Positions 22,478-32,932 of a DNA stretch of 64,000 nucleotides are shown piece after piece. This DNA is from Blastobasis lacticolella (taxonomy: Eukaryota; Arthropoda; Insecta; Lepidoptera; Blastobasidae): positions 4,853,428-4,917,427 of the forward strand of contig LR990049.1 of assembly GCA_905147135.1 (NCBI GenBank). The letters are read 5' to 3'. Position 1 is the first letter of the stretch. Each line of letters opens with the position of its first letter. The translations under genes were made by a program, and so were the position numbers. Under the pieces are notes generated by a model. That model saw only the letters and a list, made by a program, of their open reading frames with translations. It ran no database searches and was not told the DNA's origin.

Positions 22478-22985
22478 CAAAACAAAAACACTCACTTTTG
22501 AAGTGAAAAGAGTGCTATAAAACTTCTCGTTAGTATTTTTGACCATCGGGCATGCAAAATCCCCTGGGCCGGCAATAAACAATAAAAATAATAACCACCA
22601 CCTACCTTAATACGAGTAAGCACAGACAATCAATATCCCCAAAGTCAACTGGGAATTAATTCCGGGGCTGAAAACGGTTTGAAAAAAGAACAACATATCG
22701 CAATGTGCAATCGCTAGGCGGCGACCGTTTAAGCGATTTAAGCCAAAGGATTTCACGGCCGACGGATTTCGACCGCCCTGCGGACGCTTCTGGTTGACTT
22801 ATTAGGTGGCTTGTTGGATGAAAGCAATAGCCATCGATTCTGGACAGAACGTTTAGGTTTATGATCCAATTTCCACTGTATCAGAACCTCTCCTGTATCA
22901 GAATTAAGAATGTCCGTCAAAATGTATAATAGTTTATGTACGGGTTTTATCAAATATTCCTACAAGTTAGAGTAGAAAGTCAAAT

Positions 22986-23088
22986 ACACATTTTAAGGGT
23001 ATGTTCCGGATTTACTACCGCGTACCTTTGATGACGAGACGACTCAAGGTACGCGGTAGGAAACCCGGTACATACCCTAAAAATGTGT
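22986..23088. mobile_element. Small foldback element (copy 1)
   Basis: The left arm 'acacattttaagggtatgtt' ccgg... and right arm 'cggtacataccctaaaaatg' are near-perfect reverse complements, continuing inward to 'taccgcgtacctt' / 'aaggtacgcggta'. The whole 103 bp folds on itself around a loop of about 14 bases. A second copy lies at 36263-36363. Confidence 0.8.
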
Positions 23089-23372
23089 GTAATAAATAAC
23101 AACCGTGATAGTTTAAAATATTATGAAGCCAATTATAGTTCTGTAGTTTAGTTTAAAATCACAGTAAATTAACTTACATTGTCGATAGTACAGTCAGCTG
23201 CAAATAGAACTCATTCCCCGCATATAGGAGATAGCTAAGCACTCGCAAACTCGTAAGATATAGGTACAACAGTCAACGCGGGCGGAGCCGCGGGCGGCAA
23301 AGCTAGTCATTAATTCTTATAATAGTTTAATGCAATACCAACAACCATCCCCGTTCACACATCCGACACGTA

Positions 23373-23513
23373 ATGGACGCCCCGTCGTCGCCTGCGGACA
23401 ACGCGGACTGGCGGCCGAAATTGCAAAACCGCGCCGTCCGCGGCCGACTGCGTGGCGCTGCGCAGGAGTCGCACTGGAAGTGGCTCGGTATTGTTGTTCG
23501 GAGTTTTGTAAAG
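23373..23513 (+). CDS. Candidate first coding exon, unknown protein
   Basis: I do not recognise this protein. From an ATG at 23373, 47 codons run to 'gta aag' followed by 'gtatatg', a plausible 5' splice site in phase 0. It reads MDAPSSPADNADWRPKLQNR at the start and 'HWKWLGIVVRSFVK' at the end. The block is strongly GC-rich against an AT-rich background, with third positions mostly G or C in the first 38 codons, as expected of conserved coding sequence. No matching downstream exon was found in the window, and a LINE tail begins 42 bases after the donor. It may equally be a fragment of an unrecognised repeat. Confidence 0.3.
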
Positions 23514-23554
23514 GTATATGCTACTCGGTGTTGAAAATTTTCGGTACGCGCCTG

Positions 23555-23698
23555 TTTTTTTTTTTTTTTATGTTATCCGGCAGACAAACAGGCATGCGAG
23601 CCATCTGTTGGAAAGTGGTCACCGCCGCCTATGGACATCAGCAACACGAGGGGAGTCACCAATGCGTTGCCCGCCTTTGAAGAGATCTCTAATATACC
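23555..23698 (-). repeat. LINE 3' end with poly(A), minus strand
   Basis: A run of 15 T at 23555-23569 is followed by 'atgttatccggcagacaaac', 'gttggaaagtggtcaccgcc' and 'aatgcgttgcccgcct'. This is the same CR1-like 3' UTR as at 13.9, 33.5 and 62.5 kb, 5'-truncated. Confidence 0.7.
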
Positions 23699-23737
23699 AG
23701 ATTCCAGTATTCTGAGATTTTCTTCAATAACAAGTAC

Positions 23738-23832
23738 CTAAGAAAGAAAGAATGACATTTATTGACACAAACAACAACACCACAATATTGAAAAAGATAC
23801 AAGAAATACAAAAAGACATAAAAATAATACAA
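23738..23832 (-). repeat. LINE 3' tail with (TTTC)n end, minus strand
   Basis: 'aagaaagaaagaatgacatt' then 'tattgacacaaacaac'. The arrangement is like that at 57595 (gaaagaaaagacatttattg), i.e. a retroposon 3' end with a TTTC-type tail on the minus strand. Confidence 0.5.
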
Positions 23833-23843
23833 GTACAACATAT

Positions 23844-24099
23844 AGGTTTTAAGACTTTCGTGGTTATTCACTACACTTTCACTACACATATTATCGGGTT
23901 TGTTACCACGGTTAGTCGAATTCAAAGTGAGGGTAATCGTCGAATCCGAAAGAGGGTGGACCGATATGTCAGTCCACCCTCACTTCACACAGCGGCACCA
24001 GTCAACTCGTGACCATGACACATGCAACTGCGTTGAAATATCGAGGTAAAAACAATACTAACCGTTGTAACAAACGTGATAATTTGGGTAGTGAAAGTA
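23844..24099. mobile_element. Foldback element E (copy 1), 13-bp direct repeats
   Basis: The internal arms 'cactacacatattatcgggt' ... 'accacggttag' and 'ctaac.gt.gtaacaaac..gataat' are reverse complements, strongest in copy 2. The 13-bp word 'aagtacaacatat' lies on both sides (23831-23843 and 24100-24112). The interior includes 'gtcaactcgtgaccatgaca' and a second small hairpin (gggtggaccgatatgtcagtccaccc-like). It is non-coding. Confidence 0.75.
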
Positions 24100-24436
24100 A
24101 AGTACAACATATTGTATTTACGTATGTTTTAGTGTATGTAATTATACAATACGTATTTGCCGCCAAATGATGAATGATGATGATGCATGTTTACCTAAAT
24201 AGTACCCATCCATTTTTGCAACTCTGCTCTGGTTGTTTGAATTTGGGCGCGGCTAAAAGAATATTCTAGGTCTTCTATAGGAGCATAATATAAAATAAAT
24301 TCGCTATGTGGTCTTAAATTTATTTCAATAGACGCTACAAGCAATAACCCCCTCTTTTCGGGTACTCAACAACCTTTTTTTATTATATTCTAGATATCAC
24401 TCTTGCTAGGCAAGAAAAAGAAAAGATAAAACCCAG

Positions 24437-24642
24437 AAGCTCTATTTTTGAGCAGCTCGCGTCGAGGTGAAAGGTCAGCTTTGATTTTTGGCATTCAAAA
24501 TCCAATATTTGGATGCATGACGCCTGATTCTCCTGATTTGGAACCGTTCGCTTTTGTTTTTCCTAAAGTAATACAAACTTTTATGCTGAAAATCAAAATT
24601 GAAAACCGTTCGCATCGAGGTGGGCGATTCAAAAATAGAGCC
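24437..24642. mobile_element. Foldback element F (copy 1)
   Basis: The ends 'agctctatttttgagcagct' cgc and 'gcgattcaaaaatagagc' are inverted. Subterminal 'gcgtcgaggtga' and 'catcgaggtgggc' and 'ttgatttttggca' / 'tgctgaaaatcaaaa' keep the symmetry. A second copy lies at 29520-29735. No coding capacity. Confidence 0.65.
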
Positions 24643-24947
24643 CAAAATTACATTGCGTTGACTCATCGATTTCAATTGTATAAACGAAACTACATTCTCA
24701 CAAAATACGAATGACCGTTCCAGTTATAAGACTACATCTTTGTATTGTATTTGTGAGAGACAGTGTCTAAGAGAAGAGATTTTGCATAAGGGTTGGACAC
24801 CCTTTGAGGGGTACTCGCTTCGATTGCCGATTTCCTACCGATCCAGGAATCCAGCAATATACAGGTCTCTGTGAGCGTTTTCTGCTAGATTTATCATTAA
24901 TTCCGTTTGCATTTTATGAGGTCTTATTTTTTATCCTGTATCTGTAC

Positions 24948-25050
24948 AGTACAAGAGCATAAGTGCATTACCACTTCTAGAAAATTTTCCTTTGCCACTA
25001 CAACAACATTCACGGTATTTGGTGCATTTTAAGCCAAAATCAGTTTGCTA
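24948..25050 (+). repeat. Dispersed repeat, two copies in window (copy 1)
   Basis: 'acaagagcataagtgcatta', 'ccacttctagaaaatttt', 'ggtatttggtgcattttaag' and 'ccaaaatcag' recur in the same order at 48330-48440 (acaagaacatgagcgcatta...). Class unknown, no inverted ends seen. Confidence 0.65.
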
Positions 25051-25894
25051 AAAAAAAGAAGAATTAAGTGTCCTTTATGTCCAGAGGTCTACTCCTTACC
25101 CCCAGGGTATTTTTTATATAATAAATAAAAATTTAATTCATGAATGCTGTAAAACTTTTCAACAATTGCATAGCACTAGCAAAGGAATATAATTCTTAAA
25201 ATCATACTCTTGCTTTGTACAACCTACATTCAAGACAAAATATCTTTCTTTAAAAATCTGATACATTTTGATGCAACTTATATCTAATACCATATTTTTC
25301 GGGTTTTTACCCGATTAGCCCGATATTCTGACGCAGTTGCACGCATATGTCCCGGGATAACATTAGTATTCTATGTCATGGGACAATGACGATGGGGAAC
25401 AATGATGATCGTGGATGTCTGATAATATCCGCGATAGTTTTGAACAATACGTTAGCTTTGCCTGATGAAAATAGTATCGGTCCCTTTATTTATTGAAAGT
25501 ACATATCTAATTATTGTAAGAATAAAGTGCAACTATAAAGAAACGTGTATGTTGACAATTTGTCCATCTTTTCCGCGAAACTAGTAACACGACGTGACGA
25601 TAGTCGACGAGATTATTGGCTTACTTACTTTAAGTGACTTAGTGTTATTTTTAGTTTAGAAATAATTAACAAAATGAAGGATAGTGTTGGATTTCTAAAA
25701 TAAAATTTATAAAAAACCATCCAACAATTGCACAAGAGTCTTCTCCACATCAGGTGAGGGTGAATATTTCCATTTTTCTTATTTACAGTATTATACAAAA
25801 CTGAATAAAAAATATCGTTATGAGATGCCATTCGGCTAACCGTGATTACAACACCCCCATTAAAATATCGATTACAAAAAAAATCTAACTAGTG
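25051..25894. other. No gene recognised
   Basis: AT-rich, with no repeat shared in the window and no supported exon. Confidence 0.4.
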
Positions 25895-25995
25895 GGCCAG
25901 ACGCAATTTAGTTCTCCTGGCGTCCTACCGTTTCCCTACCCTACCCTACACCTACCCTACATCTACTCTACACCTACCCGACACCTACCCTACAC
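25895..25995 (+). repeat. Interspersed repeat head with 11-bp minisatellite
   Basis: 'actagtgggccagacgcaat' is a degraded version of the 'actagtggacccg..gtgacttcgttcgcg' repeat. It is followed by about five units of 'ccctacaccta' (25941-25995), as at 19.4 kb. Confidence 0.65.
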
Positions 25996-26591
25996 TCTTT
26001 ATAATATTAATAGAGATTTACAGAAACTGAAGAGCTAAATACCCGATCAAAAATTATGTATGTACGTAATTGTTATAAGTTACGTGATCGAACACCTACC
26101 ATTAAAACATAATTTACTGATCCCACTTACAAAATAAACAAAAAAATTACCAAAAAAATAATACCTATACGAAAATGAACATTACAACCTCAACAACCAC
26201 GGCACCATACAACCAACAACAACAACATAAAAAACACAATCGCGCACACCCGACCGAGTATCCAAGCACATTGAACATAAACATGGCCGCTATCCGCCGC
26301 CAGTGTCAGAAATCATGCCGCGTGGAAACAATATTTTTCCAATCGAATGGAAACACGTCTGCACTTCGACACCTTGACAGGCGGTTAGCGGGGTGGTAAA
26401 AAACATCCCCAGCTGTACAACCCTGTGGGACCCCTCGGTTCGCTTATACTGTGTAACACGAGCTAAGTGAATCAAACTGTCATTCGGGCCGCATTACGCG
26501 CGGTGGAGAGTTGGCTTTGTGTGGATGTGGCGGGTTTGCTATCAGATCTGCGGTACTAATCTTTAGGATCGGGATTAGTCTTTTTTATATT

Positions 26592-26745
26592 AAACTAGTG
26601 GACCCGGGGCGCGGCGTTTGCGTACACCTACTTTACCCCTTTTTGTTGCCTATAAACTTTCCTCTTAAACCCCTATATATTGTTGAAAACTGCATTAAAA
26701 TCTGTTGCGTAGTTTAAAAGATCTAAGCGTACATATATACATAGG
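26592..26745 (+). repeat. Interspersed repeat, probable RTE-related 3' end
   Basis: Shares 'aaactagtggaccc', 'gcgtacacctactttacccc', 'ttgttgaaaactgcattaaa' and 'gtagtttaaaagatctaagc' with 51.3 kb, and more loosely with 30.2 and 59.7 kb (reverse). Non-coding. Confidence 0.6.
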
Positions 26746-27319
26746 GATAGACCGCGGGAAGCTACTTCTTTTGTAATATGTATAGATGTGATAAATTTGG
26801 ATCGTTTCCTCGCGACGAGCGTATGCTCTCAAAAGCTTTCCTTTGTACAAAAATTTGGGATTCTTCCGAAGGCAAGTCTTCAGGTATTTCCAAAGCCAGC
26901 TCCGCATCCGCTACCGTTTGGTCCTGGGCGATTCTGGCCTTTTTCCGTTAGGTGGGCTGTCCTTACCGGTCTATCTTTCAGGTACGCTGGGTTAAGTTAC
27001 GCTACCTACCTGGCTTACGCCGTAGCTATTGCTACAGCTTATTATAGGCTTGTGGTGCCTACGTAGTAGCAAGAGGTGATTCTTTGGTGGTTGTTTCGGG
27101 ATGAGCCGTTTTTTATATCGGGACGAGACAGGACTGGCCCAGGCACACGAAGTTTCGGGCAATCACTAGTTATCCACTCCTTTTTCCACGTAAAATCCAA
27201 AATAATATTATAAACGCAAAAGTACCTCTGTCTGTTAAATTTTCACACTAAATGGAACACGTTTGAACAAAATTTGACACAGAGATAAATCGCAACCTAT
27301 AGCGCATTAGCACATTAGC
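26746..27319. other. No gene recognised
   Basis: The 92-codon frame at 26788-27066 is partly CG-containing but shows no domain. 27185-27300 resembles a degraded interspersed repeat (cacactaaatgg, tgacacagag). Confidence 0.35.
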
Positions 27320-27412
27320 GATACCCCTGGTGTTGCTAATGTCTATAGGCAGCGGTGATCACTATCCATCAGGTGGCCTGCTTGCCGTTTACAGCGTATC
27401 ACATAAAAATCC
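27320..27412 (+). repeat. LINE 3' UTR fragment
   Basis: 'tacccctggtgttgctaatg', 'taggcagcggtgatcac' and 'ccatcaggtggcctgcttgc' match the CR1-like 3' end at 33.5 and 62.5 kb. Confidence 0.65.
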
Positions 27413-27956
27413 CGGGGAAGGACATAGTCTACTTTCTGTCTTAAACATGCCAAATATAACATACCAATATTTCACGCAAACGAAAACGCGGACAAAAGCT
27501 TGTAGGATATATTATATCGAAGCCAAGTATTTATCATTCTGATCCTCTTAAAGCTGTCGTCCCACAGACACCGTCCGCTCAATATCATCCCCTGCAGAGC
27601 AAGGGTGCACCTTACCCCTCCGCGCGAAATCACTTCCACTGTGAAAATACACCTTTAATATTTTTAATTGCATTTTTTTTCCTCGCAAAATAAGACGGAG
27701 AGGTTGAAAGTGATCGTGGATCATAATAAGTCTAGGGAAGTTGGGAATTTGTTTTGGTGAAATTGTGTTCCGTTTATAAGGGATCGCTGAAATGGTGTTG
27801 GACCGGAGTTTGTTAAAGTGGATTTTGATTTTACGTTTATGTAGATAAGTTACCTAAGTTTTTTTTTTTTGTTTTTATGTCCTTGGTATTTTTTTGTATT
27901 TGTGAAATAAGCGCATTATTTATTATATACCGACATGAATAAATTTACGAGTTAAG

Positions 27957-28200
27957 TTGGTCTACATGCCGGTCTGCCACGCAGAGATCCTAGGTTTGAA
28001 TCCAGACCGAGTAGAAATTGAAATGATAAATTTTATTTTCTGTTACGGGTCTAGCTGTACTATGTATAATAAGTATATATTTTAAAAATATACATTCAAG
28101 TAGTTTATAATTTATCTAACACCCATAACACAAACTTTGCTTACTTCGGGGCTAGATGGCGCTATGTGAATTTGTCCAAGCATATTTACTATTATTACCT
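27957..28200 (+). mobile_element. Family B SINE, head slightly truncated
   Basis: Begins 'ttggtctacatgccggtctg' inside the tRNA-like head and keeps a degenerate B box (aggtttgaatcc). It continues through 'gaaattgaaatgataaattt' and 'ggctagatggcgctatgtga' to 'tttactattattacc'. Diverged from the intact copies at 31.0 and 42.7 kb. Confidence 0.8.
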
Positions 28201-29048
28201 TTTTATTAATAAATGTTTCTCCAAAAAAACCCCATCAAAGCATCACAATCGACACAAAAACCTTCCGTACCCTTGCCCCTCAAAGAAGCTCTAAAAAGTT
28301 ATGAAAGAAATGTCTGGTTACCCTCATCCAATATCGTAATGCAGACCCTGATGGAGTGTCTTGGGTGCCGAGGTCGCATCCTGGCCGCTGCATCAGTCTC
28401 CGAGACAACTCATCAATCAAGTCTCCTAGTGGCCACTAGTACGTCTACGTACCGTATAAGTAAGCAAAGACGTGGCTCCTAAGATTGATTCTAAGAATAC
28501 AATTAAGTTTAGTGCTTGTATTTTAGAATATACAAGGCATTTTTTTGCTAATAGATCTTTGCTATTAGATTACGATCTTCACTCGAAATAATTGCTAGAG
28601 ATGGATGATAAATAACGTCACTAGTATGCGCGGAATGTTAGTACCTTTTTACGCTAAATTTATTATTGTTCTAACATGCCGCCGATTGGGAAACTACTGA
28701 TGAAAATAATTCACTCTGGCTCTGGATTCGAGTCGCTAACCTCTAATAATACTTGTATTGTTACAGGTCAGTGATTCGAACATATTTGAGTAATTGAAAT
28801 ATGTTATATGTTTGCGATGTATTGTTGTGTGTGAATAAAATGGTATTCTATTCTATTCTAAAAGACACTGATGACCCCTCACGGTGCTTATTATCGTGTG
28901 TTTTATATGTTATGACTTGATATTGTTATATAGCACTTATTTCAAATAAAGTTCGATTTTTATATACAAGCCTGCAACGTACTGGTATAGTTGATCGAAG
29001 CCTTCATTAGAACAGCGGATAGCCGACTCGGAAACTATCCTAAGTTTC
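28201..29048. other. No gene recognised; one retroposon tail
   Basis: 28790-28862 ends 'gtgtgaataaaatggtattc' followed by tattc units, an AATAAA-bearing retroposon tail. The 89-codon frame at 28213-28482 has no recognisable domain. Confidence 0.4.
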
Positions 29049-30242
29049 TAGTCCTACTAATATTAGAAACGCGAAAGTTTCTAAGGATGTACATTTGGAT
29101 ATTTTGTTACTCCTTCACGCAAAAACTACTCAACGGATTTTGATTAAAATTTTCAATAATTTATTTGTTTATTTATTCCCTAAACTTTACACCGTTTAGT
29201 TAAAAAACGAATGCACTGTAAAATTACATAGTATTAAATCTTCAAATAATACAAAATTAATTAACATTTCTCATTCATTTAACATCTCACAGAACCTCAA
29301 ACATTCCCTGCATACATCCGTCCATTGACTTGCAAAAATATCACAGTCGGCTGATGTTAGGAACTAATTTATTATGGTTAGCGCTGGAATAAGGGCAGCA
29401 TTGGCGCGCGACACAGTCCGAGCTATAGGAACCGAGAGACTCTTGTGTGTAATATACCTTATAGGCCAGAATAGCACAAGGCTATAATTTATTCCGAAAT
29501 TCAATGTGAACGGGTCCAGGGACCCTATTTTCAAATTGCTCGCTTCATTTCAAACGGTTTTCAATTTTGATTTTGGGCATGAGAAGTTCGATGTTATGAT
29601 GCGTGATACTGATTTTTCCTATTTTTGAACCGTTCTCTTTAAGTGTAGCCTATGCGAATTAATAAATATTGAATTTTTCATGCCATAAATCAAAATTTAA
29701 AACCGTTCAAATCGAGGCTAGCGATTCCAAAGTCTACTTTGGAATCTACTGGTGCTCTAGCACCAGATCTAAACCGAAGTCTCGGGAAAAAGCTAGTCAC
29801 CCGTAACACCGTAAATTCATACCATCCGGAAAAGATTTCATCATAAATGTTATCACTAGCTTCCGCTAGCTGCCGTACAAAATTAGGTTAGGAATAGCTG
29901 GTCCCGTGGAAAATTATGCATCACGTCCTGTACGTGACGTACGTTAGGAAAATAACTCTAAAAAATTTGATACGTTCAGTAGTTTTTCAAGAAACTACAC
30001 TCATAGAGAGTACTCTTCTTCATAGGCCAAATGTGTTTATAACTAATTAGATTTTGCCCGCGATTTTGTGTAGATATCGATTTTACATTCTGGACTTATT
30101 CTAGCGGGGACCACAGATAAATGTGCCATATATGCTATTCTGGGTTATAAGATACTAACAAATGTCATCAAAATTCGTTCAGTAGTTTTTGCGTGAAGGA
30201 GTAACTAACATACATCCATCCCTACAAACTTTCGTATTTATA
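29049..30242. repeat. Interval bounded by 75-100-bp inverted repeats
   Basis: The left arm 29049-29152 contains 'ttactccttcacgcaaaaac' 'tactcaacggattttgat'. The right arm 30165-30242 contains the reverse complement, 'cgttcagtagtttttgcgtg' 'aaggagtaac', then 'aaactttcgtatttata'. It encloses foldback F copy 2 and an interspersed segment with 'ttttgcccgcgattttgtgt'. It could be one large non-autonomous element or two oppositely oriented retroposon 3' ends. Confidence 0.55.
29520..29735. mobile_element. Foldback element F (copy 2)
   Basis: 'ccctattttcaaattgctcg' at left and 'gctagcgattccaaagt' at right, with inner arms 'caaacggttttcaattttga' and 'tcaaaatttaaaaccgttca' inverted. It is homologous to 24437-24642 but more diverged. 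Confidence 0.6.
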
Positions 30243-30425
30243 GGACCTGGAGCGACTTCGTTCGCGTACACCTACTTTACAACTATCTATCCTTTTTTCT
30301 TGCTTATAAACCTTCCTCTTGAATCACTCTGTCCGTTGAAAATCCGTCGCGTAGTTTCCAAGATCTAAGCGTACATAGGTACATATATACCTGGGGATAG
30401 ACAGCGGGAAGCAACTTTGTTTTAT
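30243..30425 (+). repeat. Interspersed repeat, probable RTE-related 3' end
   Basis: 'gagcgacttcgttcgcgtac', 'acctactttac', 'tccgtcgcgtagtttccaag', 'atctaagcgtacatagg' and 'gggatagacagcgggaagca'. It is the copy with the most complete 3' end ('actttgttttatactagctt'). Confidence 0.6.
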
Positions 30426-30878
30426 ACTAGCTTCTTAGATAATAAATTGCGATGTGTGCTGAAATCGTATAAAATATAACTTGGGTCTTCCGTATGTCTC
30501 AGTCAAAGAGAAATTAGCCTCTAAAAATCTCTGCAGGTAAATATTTTGTTGTACAACGAGACTGATTTCCACAATCTCATATTCTATCTATTATGCACGA
30601 ATAGAAATGGCAATCCAATCTTGCCCACCAGATCTCCAATCTTATCCCAAGAGATTACTCATTAGGGAACATCATTCAAAGCAATCTCAAATCCTTCAAA
30701 CATAGAATCAAATTTAATCTCGTGCTATTAAATTCGACCTTTGGTTATCAACATGGGGTTGCAAGATATTTACAGTTCACGATGTTGTCTTGGTGTTGAT
30801 CTATTCTCAGCTCAAAGTAAAGTTACGATAACCTAACCGACAGAAAAAGTCGGGTAACCCCTAACCAAGTTTACTTAA

Positions 30879-30960
30879 CCTGTCACGTCCCGGCGACACA
30901 ATAGTGGGTCGCGAGAACAATTGATCACAATAGATTAGCGGATACTTGGGATGTGAGCGG
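30879..30960. mobile_element. 82-bp TTAA-flanked MITE, piggyBac-type target
   Basis: Bounded by TTAA at 30875-30878 and 30961-30964. Ends 'cctgtcacgtccc' and, reversed, 'ccgctcacatccc' form an imperfect 13-bp inverted repeat (10 of 13 identical). Paralogous family D copies at 14.9 kb (gtttacttaaattcaaatat) and 45.9 kb (ggtttacttaaactcaaata) carry a single TTAA and no insert, so the boundaries are exact. TTAA duplication is typical of piggyBac-superfamily elements. No transposase. Confidence 0.85.
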
Positions 30961-31000
30961 TTAAACACAGATATTTTCTAAACTTCTGAACTGATTTTAA

Positions 31001-31249
31001 TAAATAATCGTGGACAAATTCACACAGCGCCATCTAGCCCCAAAGTAAGCAAAGCTTGTGTTATAGGTATTAGATAACTGATAAACTACTTATATACTTT
31101 TAAATACATATTTATTATACATAGAACATCCAGACCAGTAACAGAAATTAAAATTCATCATTTCAATTTCTGCCCGGCCGGGAATCGAACCCGTGACCTC
31201 TTGCGTGGCAGACCAGCATGTTAACCACTGAACCACTCAGGTCGTCAAA
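31001..31249 (-). mobile_element. Family B SINE inserted in family D
   Basis: The minus-strand head 'cctgagtggttcagtggtta' and the B box 'gggttcgattccc' with 'ccggccgggcag' resemble tRNA-Gly(GCC), including 'tctgccacgc' at the anticodon arm. The body ends 'gtgtgaatttgtccacgatt'. 'attttaat.aa' occurs on both sides (about 30990-31000 and 31251-31261), a target-site duplication within family D. Confidence 0.85.
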
Positions 31250-31351
31250 TTTTAATGAAACAAAGCTAAGAACCGCCTCGATTAAACTTTCCTTCAAAGA
31301 GAGGAAACCGCATCCAAATTAGTCCATCCATTCGGGAGCTATGATGCCACA

Positions 31352-31679
31352 GGGTACCGATTCTGGAGTGCAATGCAGTTGTTATCATGTTGCAATGCAA
31401 CTGTGATGTTACTATAACTACGTCGAGGTATCGAGTCAGTCCCAGCATCATCCCAGTTAATTGCAGTTAAATCATTGTTCGACCTTTGAAGCGTTTTCGT
31501 TGACAGAATTAAAGGCAGTTTGACAACTAAGAAATATGAAACTAAGTAATTTAATAATTTATTGGGGTACCAACCGCCATATAAAACCATAATGCAACTA
31601 AAGTACCAGAAAACGAATTGTAGAAAAGTTCGAACTCATGAAAGTTTCCTGAGACGATTTCCGTACCAGAATCGAAGCC
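31352..31679. mobile_element. Foldback element G (copy 1), inserted in family D
   Basis: Starts 'gggtaccgattctggagtgc' and ends 'tccgtaccagaatcgaagcc', so 'gattctgg(ta)' forms the inverted ends. Shares about 300 bp with 35236-35642 (ctataactacgtcgaggtat, cgttttcgttgacagaattt). It lacks about 70 bp present near the right end of that copy. Confidence 0.75.
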
Positions 31680-31792
31680 AGCCACAGACCACTATTCATT
31701 CATACCAGCCAGATACACAAGCCACAGATACAGACATCAAATTTATAAGACCTCTCTTTTTTCGTCCAATGTTAAAAATAGCTCTCTGAAGA

Positions 31793-32859
31793 ATTGGTAA
31801 CGAAGAGGCTGCGATAACTCTTTCCCACCAGACGAGCCGTTCTGTTCCGTTCCGTTCTGGTACAACACCAGCCAGAAATGCTTCTGCAAGGGTATGTAGA
31901 TTATATCAGCAAAAACTGAGTACGGCGTCGCCATCATCGGTGGTTCCGTCATCTCTACTTGTATTTTGAGCAACCAAGCCCAGTGGTTGTCACAGGTCTT
32001 ACCCAAAGAGCTGGTTTGATAAAAAAAAATATAAAATACCTACGCTAAAAAGGAACGCGAGTAAAAGATAAATAGATAATCCCATAAGGTCCGATTTTTT
32101 AATCCTCAGATAAAACAAATCAGTCTGATAAGTTATTGTAAGACTAAAATAAAATTGTATCATTACTTCATATATAATTGTGGAATTACAGCTTGTTATA
32201 ATTTGGCAGTATATTACTTTATCGGGCATATACATTTTAGCTTAGGATTGAAAAACCAGCCCCAAATATTGTAAATGCGGAAGTGTGTAAGGATGGATAG
32301 TTGATTGGATGCTTGTTAATTACGTAAAAATACTGATGAGATGTTGATGCAATTTGGCAGTAATATAGCTTATAGCGTATAATAGCTCATATATGGCTGT
32401 AATATATACCGAAATTATATATGGTTCCCGTGGGAACGGGTCTGGAACTTCCTAACCGAATTTTACGTAGACGAATTCTGCAAATACTAATGTAACCAGT
32501 GTCGTGATCGTGTCGTAACCTGTAAAAGGAGTCAACTACATCGTGTTTCAGGAGTAATTTAAAATACATAAATCTCCTTGGCTCAGTTGGTCCGCTAACT
32601 GGATTCCCGTGAGTTTTAACTTTCCGTTTTATGAATAGGTAATAGCTTGCTATGAGATGCCTACCCGAGATATTGAATTGAATGGAAGAGGACTCGGTAA
32701 ATCAGCTTTTTCCGTAACTCAAAATAGATATTTCTAACGGTCGATATTTCCTACTAGGTATTTTTTTTTCGTTTCGTAATGACAGTTATAAAATATCATT
32801 AGATACTAATTATAAAAAAGCCACCACCTGTGGGTTTAAATAAAAAAAATTAAAAATTA
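31793..32859. other. No gene recognised
   Basis: AT-rich. Short frames of 60-87 codons on the minus strand have no domain. Confidence 0.4.
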
Positions 32860-32932
32860 TGTTTCCGCCCGGGATCGAACCGGGGACCTTCTGCGTGTTA
32901 GGCAGATGTGATAACCGCTACACCACGGAAAC
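32860..32932 (-). tRNA. tRNA-Val (anticodon AAC)
   Basis: Read on the minus strand, the 73-base gene (72 plus discriminator A) folds as a full cloverleaf: acceptor GTTTCCG/CGGAAAC, anticodon stem TCTGC/GCAGA around loop CTAACAC, and a T arm with the B box GGTTCGATCCC. The A box is TGGTGTAGCGG. There is no intron. Downstream (lower coordinates) an internal promoter-driven transcript would meet TTTTTAATTTTTTTT, a strong RNA polymerase III terminator. The sequence agrees closely with insect tRNA-Val-AAC as I know it. Unlike the SINE heads in the window it has an intact acceptor stem and no SINE body, so it is likely functional. Confidence 0.96.

Larger units (their letters stand above)
30832..31792. 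repeat. Family D repeat, broken into four pieces by three insertions
   Basis: Pieces at 30832-30878, 30961-31000, 31250-31351 and about 31700-31792 align in order with the copies at 14.9 and 45.9 kb. Markers are 'taacctaaccgacag', 'gatattttctaaacttctga', 'ggaaaccgcatccaaattag', 'acaagccacagatacagaca' and 'ttcgtccaatgttaaaaat'. The interruptions are a TTAA element, a family B SINE and a foldback element. Confidence 0.8.
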
